Shown here in pieces: positions 57,136 through 64,000 of a stretch of DNA of 64,000 nucleotides. A program made the position numbers and the translations under genes. Source of the stretch: Anaerococcus sp. Marseille-Q5996. Its GTDB lineage: Bacteria; Bacillota; Clostridia; Tissierellales; Peptoniphilaceae. The stretch's first letter is position 1. The number at the start of each line of letters is the position of its first letter. A model generated the notes under the pieces. That model made no database searches and was not told where the DNA came from. It saw only the letters and a program-made list of their open reading frames with translations. The stretch lies in contig NZ_CAMPPE010000003.1 of assembly GCF_946893725.1 (NCBI RefSeq), forward strand, positions 226,828 to 290,827, written 5' to 3'.

Positions 57136-57564
57136 ATGGCAGATAAAGAAGTACAAGCAGTAGTTAAATTACAAGTACCAGCAGGAGCAGCATCACCAGC
57201 ACCACCAGTAGGTACAGCACTAGGTCCACACGGAATTAATATCATGGACTTTGTACAAGCATTTAATTCACAAACAGCAGATCAAGCTGGAATGATTATA
57301 CCGGTAGAGCTAACAGTATTTACGGATAGAAGCTTTACATTTATAACAAAAACACCACCAGCACCAGTATTAATCAAAAAAGCTATCAACCTAAATAAAG
57401 GTTCAGGTGAGCCAAACAAAAATAAAGTTGGAACAATCAAAAGAAGCCAACTTGAAGAAATAGCTCAAACAAAAATGAAAGACCTTAACGCAGCAAGCTT
57501 AGAAGCTGCAGTAAGCATGATAGCGGGAACAGCAAGATCTATGGGAGTTACTGTAGAAGATTAG
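57136..57564 (+). CDS. rplK: 50S ribosomal protein L11
   Basis: 142 residues; [23 protein letters not shown] and [13 protein letters not shown] are diagnostic. The spacers before rplK and rplA each hold a GTGGGAG...CCACAAGGAGG hairpin that presents the ribosome binding site. Confidence 0.97.
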   Translation: MADKEVQAVVKLQVPAGAASPAPPVGTALGPHGINIMDFVQAFNSQTADQAGMIIPVELTVFTDRSFTFITKTPPAPVLIKKAINLNKGSGEPNKNKVGTIKRSQLEEIAQTKMKDLNAASLEAAVSMIAGTARSMGVTVED

Positions 57565-57602
57565 TGGGAGAGGAAACTCGACTTACCACAAGGAGGAATT
57601 AA

Positions 57603-58313
57603 ATGGCAAAAAGAGGAAAAAAATATTTAGAATCAAAAAATTCATATGATGCAACACAAGAATATGAATTAAATGAAGCATTAGAAATTGTAGAAAAATC
57701 AGCTAAAGCAAAATTCGATGAAACAGTAGAACTTCACCTAAAACTTGGTGTTGATAGCCGTCACGCTGATCAACAAGTTAGAGGAACAATCGTTCTTCCA
57801 CACGGTACAGGTAAAGAACAAAGAATTCTTGCATTTGTAAAAGAAGATCGTGTTCAAGAAGCATTAGATGCAGGTGCAGATTTTGCAGGTGGAGATGAAT
57901 TAGCAGAAAAAATCCAAAACGAAAACTGGTTAGACTTTGACGTTGTAATTGCAACACCAGATATGATGGCTACAGTTGGTAAAATTGGTAGAATCCTTGG
58001 ACCACAAGGTTTAATGCCAAACCCAAAAACTGGAACAGTTACAATGGATGTAAAACAAGCTATCGAAGAAATCAAAGCAGGTAAAGTAGAATACAGAACA
58101 GACAAAGCAAACTTAATCCACGTACCAACTGGAAAAGTTTCTTTCGGACAAGAAAAACTTGCAGAAAATATTCGCGCACTACTAACTGCAGTAGTTAAAG
58201 CAAAACCAGCATCTTCAAAAGGTAGATATATCAGATCAGTTACTGTAACAAGTACAATGGGACCTGGTGTAAAACTATCTCCACAAAGAGTAATGGATTT
58301 AGTTGAAAAATAA
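57603..58313 (+). CDS. rplA: 50S ribosomal protein L1
   Basis: 236 residues; [10 protein letters not shown] start, [18 protein letters not shown] and [12 protein letters not shown] are typical. Builds the L1 stalk and in many bacteria represses its own operon. Confidence 0.97.
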   Translation: MAKRGKKYLESKNSYDATQEYELNEALEIVEKSAKAKFDETVELHLKLGVDSRHADQQVRGTIVLPHGTGKEQRILAFVKEDRVQEALDAGADFAGGDELAEKIQNENWLDFDVVIATPDMMATVGKIGRILGPQGLMPNPKTGTVTMDVKQAIEEIKAGKVEYRTDKANLIHVPTGKVSFGQEKLAENIRALLTAVVKAKPASSKGRYIRSVTVTSTMGPGVKLSPQRVMDLVEK

Positions 58314-58342
58314 TTTGCAAAATTAAAAATATATGATATAAT
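58314..58342 (+). promoter_or_regulatory. Promoter of the rplJ-rplL transcript
   Basis: TTTGCA (58314-58319), 17 bp, TATAAT (58337-58342); the -10 is inside a 7-1-7 repeat ATGATAT-A-ATATCAT (58332-58346). Confidence 0.7.
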
Positions 58343-58348
58343 ATCATA

Positions 58349-58510
58349 GTCAAATAAACAGGCTACCAAAGACTACGCAGACAGAAATGTTTAATAATTG
58401 CGTATAGGTGGGATAAATGAAACTTACATCCCCACCGATGTAAGCATATTTAATATGCTTACAATATGCGTGGGGTTTTTTAATACCTACCAAAAAAGCC
58501 TTTAGGAGGT
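58349..58510 (+). ncRNA. Ribosomal protein L10 leader with transcription attenuator
   Basis: The leader between rplA and rplJ holds a binding region (CTACCAAAGACTACGCAGAC around 58362-58382, typical of L10 leaders) and a strong terminator: CCCCAC (58430-58435) with GTGGGG (58470-58475) around TGTAAGCATA/TATGCTTACA, then six T. GGTGGGAT (58407-58414) could instead pair with ATCCCCACC (58428-58436), which would open the terminator. L10(L12)4 binding is known to govern this switch in Firmicutes. Confidence 0.85.
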
Positions 58511-58516
58511 GAAAAA

Positions 58517-59179
58517 GTGAGCGAAAAAGCTATAGCAGCTAAACAAGAAGTTGTTAATGAAATTAAAGGAAAAATCGAGAATTCTAAATCTGTAACTCTT
58601 GTTGGATTCGACAGAATGGATGTACAAGAAATCACTGACCTACGTACAAAATTCAGAGAAGGTAACTCAGAATACAAAGTTTACAAAAACACAATGATGA
58701 GATTTGCTTTTGAAGAACTTGGATACGGTGATTTAACAAGTGAACTTAAAGGTGCAAATGCTCTAATCTTCTCAAATGAAGATTCAGTAACAGGACCAAA
58801 AGTTGCTGTTGATTACAGAAAAGAAGGCGATGAAGAAAAAGAAAAACTTCTTATCAAAGCAGGTCTAGTTGAAGGAGCAATCCAAACTGGCGAACAAATG
58901 ATTGCAATAGCATCATTACCAAGCAAAGATGTTCTTTACTCAATGCTTGCAAATGTATTATTATCACCAATCAGCACTCTTGCTGGAGATCTTAATAATA
59001 CTGTTGCAAAAATTGCTCTTGCTCTTGATGCAGTACGTGTTAAAAGAGAAGAAAACGGTGAAGTAGCAGAAGAAGTAGTTGAAGAACCATCAACAGAAGT
59101 AGAAGAAACAACAGAAGCTACTGCTGAACCAGCAGAAGCAGAAAGTACAGAAGAAAACGCAGAAAGCGACGCTGAATAA
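58517..59179 (+). CDS. rplJ: 50S ribosomal protein L10, GTG start, acidic C-terminal extension
   Basis: 220 residues. Core L10 (about 1-172) has [25 protein letters not shown] and the helical L12-binding segment. Residues from about 176 form a Glu/Thr/Ala-rich tail not found in most L10 proteins (usual length about 165-175). AGGAGGTG (58504-58511) precedes a GTG start. Confidence 0.95.
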   Translation: MSEKAIAAKQEVVNEIKGKIENSKSVTLVGFDRMDVQEITDLRTKFREGNSEYKVYKNTMMRFAFEELGYGDLTSELKGANALIFSNEDSVTGPKVAVDYRKEGDEEKEKLLIKAGLVEGAIQTGEQMIAIASLPSKDVLYSMLANVLLSPISTLAGDLNNTVAKIALALDAVRVKREENGEVAEEVVEEPSTEVEETTEATAEPAEAESTEENAESDAE

Positions 59180-59201
59180 TAAACATAAAAGGAGAATTAA
59201 A

Positions 59202-59588
59202 ATGGCAAGCGAAAAAGTAACACAATTATTAGAAGATATTAAAAATCTTACAGTACTAGAATTATCTGACCTAGTAAAAGCAATCGAAGAAGAATTTGAC
59301 GTAACAGCACAAGCAGCAGTAGTTGCAGCAGCTCCAGGAGCAGCGGCAGCTGGTGGAGAAGCAGCAGCAGCAGAACAATCTGAATTTGACGTAGTTCTTA
59401 AATCAGCTGGACAAGCTAAAATCAACGTAATCAAAGTTGTTAAAGATGCAGCTGGTCTAGGACTAAAAGAAGCTAAAGCATTAGTAGATGGAGCACCTGC
59501 AACAGTAGCTGAAAAACTATCAAAAGATGATGCAGAAGCTCTAAAATCTCAATTAGAAGAAGCTGGTGCAGAAGTAGAACTTGCATAG
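59202..59588 (+). CDS. rplL: 50S ribosomal protein L7/L12
   Basis: 128 residues; N-terminal dimerisation region, Ala/Gly hinge (about 40-60) and the conserved C-terminal [21 protein letters not shown]. Followed by a terminator, not by rpoB. Confidence 0.97.
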   Translation: MASEKVTQLLEDIKNLTVLELSDLVKAIEEEFDVTAQAAVVAAAPGAAAAGGEAAAAEQSEFDVVLKSAGQAKINVIKVVKDAAGLGLKEAKALVDGAPATVAEKLSKDDAEALKSQLEEAGAEVELA

Positions 59589-59609
59589 TTTTAAATAATT
59601 ATTGTATTG

Positions 59610-59637
59610 AAAGCCCACAACTGTTGTGGGCTTTTTT
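59610..59637 (+). terminator. Terminator after rplL
   Basis: AAAGCCCACAA (59610-59620), CTG loop, TTGTGGGCTTT (59624-59634), T run. Confidence 0.93.
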
Positions 59638-59700
59638 CATACTTAAAAAGATTGATAAAATTATTTGATAATGTATATTAAATAAAAAGAAGGGGGTGCT

Positions 59701-60144
59701 ATGGAAGCTAAAATTAAAGAGATTCAAAATCTCGACTATGAAAACAGAATAGATGAACTAAAAAATTTACTGGAAGTAAATGGGATAAGATTATCTCACC
59801 AAAGACTATTAATTCTTGATTACTTAGCTTTAAATCACACGCATCCTACTGCAGAAAAAATTTACAAAGATTTAAAAGAAATCGATCCAGTAATATCACA
59901 GGCTACAGTATATAATACTTTAAATCTACTTTCAAATAAAAAAATAATTAAAGAGTTAGACTTTAACATGAATAGTAAAAGATATGAGCTAAGAAAAAGA
60001 ACACATGGCCACTTTATATGTGAAGATTGTGGAAAGATTTGTGATTTTGAAGTAATAGATCATGGAGAGCCTGATGAACTTAAAAATTATGATATCCAAA
60101 CAGAAGAAATTGTTTATAGGGGACTGTGTCCTAATTGCAAATAA
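59701..60144 (+). CDS. Fur-family regulator, PerR-like
   Basis: 147 residues. Winged helix (GIRLSHQRLLILDYL; ATVYNTLNLL), structural zinc Cys pairs Cys107/Cys110 and Cys143/Cys146, and regulatory-site candidates His48, His102, His104 and Asp115. Asp at 115 (GKICDFE) matches the PerR-type Asp that favours peroxide sensing; Fur usually has Glu there. AGGGGGT precedes the ATG. A possible target box lies at 39518-39532. PerR rather than Fur or Zur is likely but not certain. Confidence 0.85.
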   Translation: MEAKIKEIQNLDYENRIDELKNLLEVNGIRLSHQRLLILDYLALNHTHPTAEKIYKDLKEIDPVISQATVYNTLNLLSNKKIIKELDFNMNSKRYELRKRTHGHFICEDCGKICDFEVIDHGEPDELKNYDIQTEEIVYRGLCPNCK

Positions 60145-60170
60145 AAAAGACCTCATATGAGGTCTTTTAT
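60145..60170. terminator. Bidirectional terminator after the Fur-family gene
   Basis: Perfect palindrome from AAAAGACCTC to GAGGTCTTTT with ATAT loop (60145-60168), flanked by A and T runs, between convergent genes. Confidence 0.9.
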
Positions 60171-60172
60171 TT

Positions 60173-61102
60173 TTACTGAATTCTATCAAAGAAAATCATG
60201 GAATGTTCTATATCATGATGCTGATAACCTAAGTCAAAGGCTTCTTTTCTTTGAGCTGAGGATCCGTGGGTAAATGTATCTACATTTACATTTCTACCGG
60301 ACATTTCTTGAATTTTATCATCACCTATAGCAGAAGCTGCGTTCATGGCTTCTTCTATATCACCTGGATCTAAGTATCCTTTCTCTTGGACATAGTAAGC
60401 AAAAAGTCCACCAAAATAATCCGCTTGTAATTCTTGGGCTACAGAGTATTTATTGTATTCCTTGGTTGAAAGAGTTTGTCTTAATTTATTCGTTTGGTCA
60501 AGTATTCCCAATTGTTTTTGTACGTGATGACCAACTTCGTGGGCCAATACATAAGCTAAGGCGAAATCACCACCGCCACCAAACCTATTAACTAATTGAT
60601 TATAAAACTCGACATCTATATATATACTTTCATCCAGTGGACAATAGAATGGTCCCATATTTGATTGGGCAACACCACATGCTGAACGAGTTGAACCTGA
60701 GTAAGGCACCATAGTTGGTTCAACATAAGTAGAGTTCATTTCTTTAAATTTTTCATTCCAAACATCTTCTGTATCAGCTAAAACTACAGATAAAAAATCT
60801 TCAAGCCTTTCACGACTTCCGATTTCGGATGTAGTTCTACCCCTAGGTTCGATTTGAGTTTGCTCTTGGTATTGGCCTGGGTCATTCCTTCTTTGTTCTT
60901 CACCCATATTTGAACCTATTCCTGTTAGTCCACGCATAAGTGCCATTAGGATAAAAAAGAAAATGATTCCACCAAGGCCACCGCCACCTCTACCACCAGG
61001 TATAAAGATTGGCCCCCTTGATCCTCCCCTACCAAATCCCCCTCTATTTGCACTAGAACCTCTTCTAACATTCGAGCTTCTACGTCTATCTTCCCATTTC
61101 AT
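60173..61102 (-). CDS. Putative neutral zinc metallopeptidase (YpfJ family)
   Basis: 309 residues. A basic Arg/Gly/Ser-rich cytoplasmic N-terminus (1-42), one membrane helix (about 44-60), then an extracellular peptidase domain with HEVGH (188-192) as the zinc site and the conserved FYCPLDESIYID and ELQADYFGG segments. Natural substrate unknown. GGAGG precedes the ATG. Confidence 0.9.
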   Translation of the reverse strand: MKWEDRRRSSNVRRGSSANRGGFGRGGSRGPIFIPGGRGGGGLGGIIFFFILMALMRGLTGIGSNMGEEQRRNDPGQYQEQTQIEPRGRTTSEIGSRERLEDFLSVVLADTEDVWNEKFKEMNSTYVEPTMVPYSGSTRSACGVAQSNMGPFYCPLDESIYIDVEFYNQLVNRFGGGGDFALAYVLAHEVGHHVQKQLGILDQTNKLRQTLSTKEYNKYSVAQELQADYFGGLFAYYVQEKGYLDPGDIEEAMNAASAIGDDKIQEMSGRNVNVDTFTHGSSAQRKEAFDLGYQHHDIEHSMIFFDRIQ

Positions 61103-61208
61103 TTAAGCCTCCATAATTTTTACTATATTATATCTTACCCATTTTTATATAAAATTATGTATACTTCATTATAAATCTACAAAATATTAATAAAATGAAA
61201 ATGTTTTC

Positions 61209-61237
61209 TTGACTATTTATTTTTTAAAATTTATACT
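61209..61237 (+). promoter_or_regulatory. Promoter of the GH3 gene
   Basis: TTGACT (61209-61214), 17 bp, TATACT (61232-61237). Confidence 0.85.
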
Positions 61238-61264
61238 TATTATTATAGAGGGGAGGATAAATCT

Positions 61265-63607
61265 ATGAACAAAAATTTTAAGTATGGAGTTTCGTTATTG
61301 CTTGCCTTAGGCATTTCTTTAGCTCCGTCAACTCTCGCTTATGCGTCAGATACTTTAAGTGAAAATGTAATTGAATATGATGCATCTAGTATTGATGACA
61401 TTTTCACTAGTGAAATTAGCGATGGGGATGCAGAAAAACTTCAGGTAGAAGACCAAAATTTAGAAACTGAAGATTATAAGGCTGATAATAAGACTCAAAG
61501 TAAAGATGAAAAACTGATAGCATCAAGCTCACAACAGACTAAAACAAAGGATAAGAAAATAGAGGACAAGATTTCTAAGATGACTCTTGATGAAAAAATT
61601 GGTCAAATGCTGATGCTTGAATTCAGACACTGGGAAGATGAAAATGGTGAACTACAAGAAGTCACTGAGCTTAATGAAGATATAAAAAATGCAATTGTAA
61701 AATACAAAGTAGGTGGAGTTATTTTATTTGCAGAAAACGTTCGTGATACTGAGCAAACCACAAAACTTACCCACAATATTCAAAAAGCAGCGGTTGAAAA
61801 TGGACTTGATCCATTATTAATTTCTATAGACCAAGAGGGCGGTATCGTTGTGAGGTTGGGTACAGGTACATCTTTACCGGGAAATATGGCCTTGGGAGCA
61901 ACTCGTGATAAAGAATTGGCTTACCAATATGGAAAAATAATTGCTGATGAAATAAAAGCCTTGGGAATTAACGTAAACCTTGCGCCTGTAATGGATACAA
62001 ACAATAATCCAAACAATCCAGTTATTGGACTACGTTCCATTTCTTCAGATCCAAAACTTGTAGGAGAACTTGGTTCGGAAGTTGTAAAAGGTTTACAAGA
62101 CCAAGGAGTTTCAGCAGCTATTAAACACTTCCCAGGACACGGTGATACTGCTACTGATAGCCATTTAGGATTACCAGTTGTAGATAAATCATTTGAAGAG
62201 GTAGAAAAATTAGAATTAGTTCCATTTAAAAAAGCTGCAAATGAAGGTGTGGATATGATAATGACAGCACATATTTCATATCCTCAATTAGAAAAAGATA
62301 CTGCAATTTCTAAAAAAGATGGAAGTACTGTTGGTATTCCTGCTACCCTATCTGATGATATTCTAACTGGCATTATTAGAGAAAAAATGCACTATGATGG
62401 AATCGTAATAACAGATGCTATGAAAATGCAAGCTATAGCAGATCACTTTGGAGAAGAAGACGCTGTAGTTATGGCAATCAAGGCAGGTGTAGATATTCCT
62501 CTAATGCCAGCACTACTACAAAAAAATGAAGATTTACTAAAACTTGATAATATCATTGGTAGGATAAAAAATGAAATAGATTTAGGAAATATATCCGAAA
62601 ATGAAATAGACAATTCAGTTTATAGAATACTGGAATTAAAACAAAAAAGAGGAATCCTAGACCTAAATCAATACAAAGTACCATTAGAAGAAAAGATTGA
62701 AAATGCTTTAAAAGTTGTAGGCAATAAAGAACATTTTGACAAACAAAGAGAAATTACCCAAAAAGCAATAACAGTTACTAAAAATAATGACCTCCTACCT
62801 TTGTATCCAAAAGCAAATGAAAAAGTCTTAATATACACACCATATGAAAATGAAATTCCAGGATTTAAATATGGATTTGAAAAATTACAAAGTGAAGGTG
62901 TCATAGACAAAGACGCAACAGTTGATGTATTAACTTTTGAAAGCTTCAAAGATAATCCAAGTGATGCCGAACAAACACTAAGAGATTATGCAAAAAACTA
63001 TGATTATATAATAGCAGTTAGTGAAATAGGCAGAGCTGGACAGTTAAGTAAAGGTGATTGGCTAGCGGAAATTCCAGATATGTTAACAACATTTGCAAAA
63101 GAAAATAATAAAAAATCTACAATAATAAGTATTGGAAAACCATATGACCTTGATAGATACAAAAATTCTGATGCACATGTATTAGCATATGGATCTAAAG
63201 GAATGGATCCGACTGAAAAAGGTAAAGATCCAGTAAAAACATTTGGACCAAATATTCCATTCTCATTAGATGTTGTATTTGGAAAAGTTGCATCTACAGG
63301 AAAGTTACCAGTTGACGTACCAGGATTAAATGAAAATTATGAGTACACAGATGAGATAGCTTATAAAATTGGTTATGGTTTAGAAACAAAAATCAAAAGT
63401 GATGACAAAAAAGATTCAGAGAATATAAATAAAGATAAAAATGAATCTGAAAAGCCAATATTAGAAGAAAAACAAGTTAAAAAAACAAACCCACCAAAAG
63501 ATGCAAAAAAAGTAGATAACCCAGGAACAGGAGTAAGTGGCTTAGCTTCAATAGTTGCAACACTTTTCACAGCTTCTACAGGATTAGTATTAAGTAGAAA
63601 AAAATAA
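61265..63607 (+). CDS. Secreted, wall-anchored family 3 beta-N-acetylhexosaminidase (NagZ-type)
   Basis: 780 residues. Signal peptide cut near AYA-S (27/28), a disordered Lys/Asp/Glu-rich segment to about 100, then a GH3 domain: IDQEGGIVVRLG, KHFPGHGDTATDSH (287-300, the His/Asp acid-base loop of NagZ) and nucleophile Asp384 in ITDAMKMQA. A C-terminal GH3 alpha/beta domain follows. The end is NPGTG (752-756), hydrophobic helix, RKK, a sortase-type sorting signal. It likely removes GlcNAc from peptidoglycan fragments or host glycans at the cell surface. GGGGAGGA ribosome binding site. Confidence 0.93.
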   Translation: MNKNFKYGVSLLLALGISLAPSTLAYASDTLSENVIEYDASSIDDIFTSEISDGDAEKLQVEDQNLETEDYKADNKTQSKDEKLIASSSQQTKTKDKKIEDKISKMTLDEKIGQMLMLEFRHWEDENGELQEVTELNEDIKNAIVKYKVGGVILFAENVRDTEQTTKLTHNIQKAAVENGLDPLLISIDQEGGIVVRLGTGTSLPGNMALGATRDKELAYQYGKIIADEIKALGINVNLAPVMDTNNNPNNPVIGLRSISSDPKLVGELGSEVVKGLQDQGVSAAIKHFPGHGDTATDSHLGLPVVDKSFEEVEKLELVPFKKAANEGVDMIMTAHISYPQLEKDTAISKKDGSTVGIPATLSDDILTGIIREKMHYDGIVITDAMKMQAIADHFGEEDAVVMAIKAGVDIPLMPALLQKNEDLLKLDNIIGRIKNEIDLGNISENEIDNSVYRILELKQKRGILDLNQYKVPLEEKIENALKVVGNKEHFDKQREITQKAITVTKNNDLLPLYPKANEKVLIYTPYENEIPGFKYGFEKLQSEGVIDKDATVDVLTFESFKDNPSDAEQTLRDYAKNYDYIIAVSEIGRAGQLSKGDWLAEIPDMLTTFAKENNKKSTIISIGKPYDLDRYKNSDAHVLAYGSKGMDPTEKGKDPVKTFGPNIPFSLDVVFGKVASTGKLPVDVPGLNENYEYTDEIAYKIGYGLETKIKSDDKKDSENINKDKNESEKPILEEKQVKKTNPPKDAKKVDNPGTGVSGLASIVATLFTASTGLVLSRKK

Positions 63608-63612
63608 AAAAT

Positions 63613-63638
63613 TAAGAGAGCACAAAAGCTCTCTTTTT
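63613..63638 (+). terminator. Terminator after the GH3 gene
   Basis: AAGAGAGC (63613-63620), ACAAAA loop, GCTCTCTT (63627-63634), T run. Confidence 0.88.
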
Positions 63639-63674
63639 CTTTGAAAAATATAATTTTAAAATTAGGCAAAAAAA

Positions 63675-63750
63675 TGGAGCCACTTCCCGGGATCGAACCG
63701 AGGACCTCATCCTTACCATGGATGCGCTCTACCTACTGAGCTAAAGTGGC
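63675..63750 (-). tRNA. tRNA-Thr (anticodon GGT)
   Basis: 76 nt including encoded CCA. Acceptor GCCACTT pairs with AAGTGGC; D arm with GCTCAG-T-AGGT-AGAGC; anticodon stem CATCC/GGATG with loop ATGGTAA, anticodon GGT; T arm with GGTTCGATCC. Discriminator T. Reads ACC and ACT. It is alone and antisense to both neighbours. Confidence 0.97.
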
Positions 63751-63875
63751 ATCATTTATATAGTATACACCATAAAACAAAAAGAATCAATATATAAATT
63801 TAATATACTGAAATATAGAATTTTAATTTAACTTATGGTAAAATAGGACTAAATGATTACATTTGGAGGATATAA

Positions 63876-64000
63876 ATGAGTAAACAACAATTCGAAAGAA
63901 GCAAACCACATATTAATATCGGAACAATCGGACACGTAGACCACGGAAAAACAACAACAACAGCAGCAATAACACAAGCTCTAAACAAAAAATACGGAAC
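63876..64000 (+). CDS. tuf: Elongation factor Tu, 5' part (cut by window end)
   Basis: 41 codons seen. [20 protein letters not shown] then [13 protein letters not shown], the P-loop of EF-Tu. GGAGGA precedes the ATG. The rest is beyond the window. It is next to a tRNA gene on the other strand, not in the rpsL-rpsG-fusA cluster as often seen. Confidence 0.97.
   Translation, partial: MSKQQFERSKPHINIGTIGHVDHGKTTTTAAITQALNKKYG

Noticed and set aside
57075..57602. GTGGGAG...CCACAAGGAGG elements before rplK and rplA as a novel repeat family
   Set aside because: Similar spacers before these ribosomal genes are common in Firmicutes, so they are likely conserved leader hairpins.
57854..58369. 171-codon open frame antisense to rplA
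   Set aside because: Overlaps rplA in full with no initiation signal; a shadow of biased codon use in a highly expressed gene.
63751..63875. tuf promoter
   Set aside because: A TAAAAT lies at 63839-63844, but no convincing -35 is seen at the right distance.

Overview
The window is AT-rich, densely packed bacterial chromosome with strong AGGAGG-type ribosome binding sites, sigmaA-type promoters and Rho-independent terminators. Family content (ThyX, MraZ, HrcA/CIRCE, DivIB/FtsQ, an L10 leader, a PerR-type Fur protein, a sortase-type NPGTG tail) points to a low-GC Gram-positive. Protein flavour and gene order fit an anaerobic coccus of the Tissierellia/Peptoniphilaceae, with Anaerococcus a reasonable guess but not proven. 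It is mostly conserved core genome. I see no transposase, phage, integrase, rRNA or CRISPR array.

Layout. 1-4.4 kb: thyX, then a leftward operon of response regulator, histidine kinase and a membrane-anchored S41-like protein whose catalytic residues appear to be lost. 4.4-7.8 kb: a small GlsB-type membrane protein and a class A penicillin-binding protein. 7.9-11.4 kb: hflX, yigZ, yebC, lgt. 11.4-19 kb: a reduced division/wall cluster (mraZ, rsmH, ftsL, mraY, murD, murG, ftsQ, ftsZ, nrdR) behind a clear triple-repeat MraZ operator that overlaps the mraZ ribosome binding site. 19-24.2 kb: rarA, asnS, leuS. 24.3-27.2 kb: a WrbA-like flavoprotein, a pair of membrane proteins (first DUF5058-like) and a TVP38-family protein. 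27.3-31.6 kb: two half-size ABC exporter genes preceded by a previously uncalled 27-residue ORF with its own consensus promoter and ribosome binding site, then a degenerate AlaX-like protein.

31.7-48.2 kb carries the classic Firmicutes order comEC, holA, rpsT, lepB, lepA, hemW, hrcA-grpE-dnaK-dnaJ, mtaB, hinT, rpsU. It is interrupted between lepA and hemW by a VOC protein, an AI-2E-family permease and a ferredoxin-reductase-like flavoprotein behind a Fur/PerR-like palindrome. hrcA carries a CIRCE operator. 48.2-54.3 kb: a D-2-hydroxyacid dehydrogenase, rsmI, a large FMN/FAD lipoprotein reductase, trmN6-like methyltransferase and an aldehyde dehydrogenase. 54.4-59.6 kb: glmM with a small overlapping gene, then rpmG, secE, nusG, rplK, rplA and, after an L10 leader/attenuator, rplJ and rplL. 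59.7-64 kb: a PerR-like regulator, a neutral zinc metallopeptidase, a secreted wall-anchored family 3 N-acetylhexosaminidase, tRNA-Thr(GGT) and the first 125 bases of tuf.

Much of the window serves envelope growth (PBP1A, mraY, murD, murG, glmM, the GH3 enzyme), translation and protein quality control. The less explained parts are the two pseudoenzyme-like proteins, the micro-ORF/ABC exporter transcript, the DUF5058 pair, and the flavin-based redox genes that may be under Fur/PerR-type control. No stretch longer than about 300 bases is without a gene; the largest gaps (about 63608-63875, 30769-31007, 58314-58516, 26448-26641) hold the sites listed.
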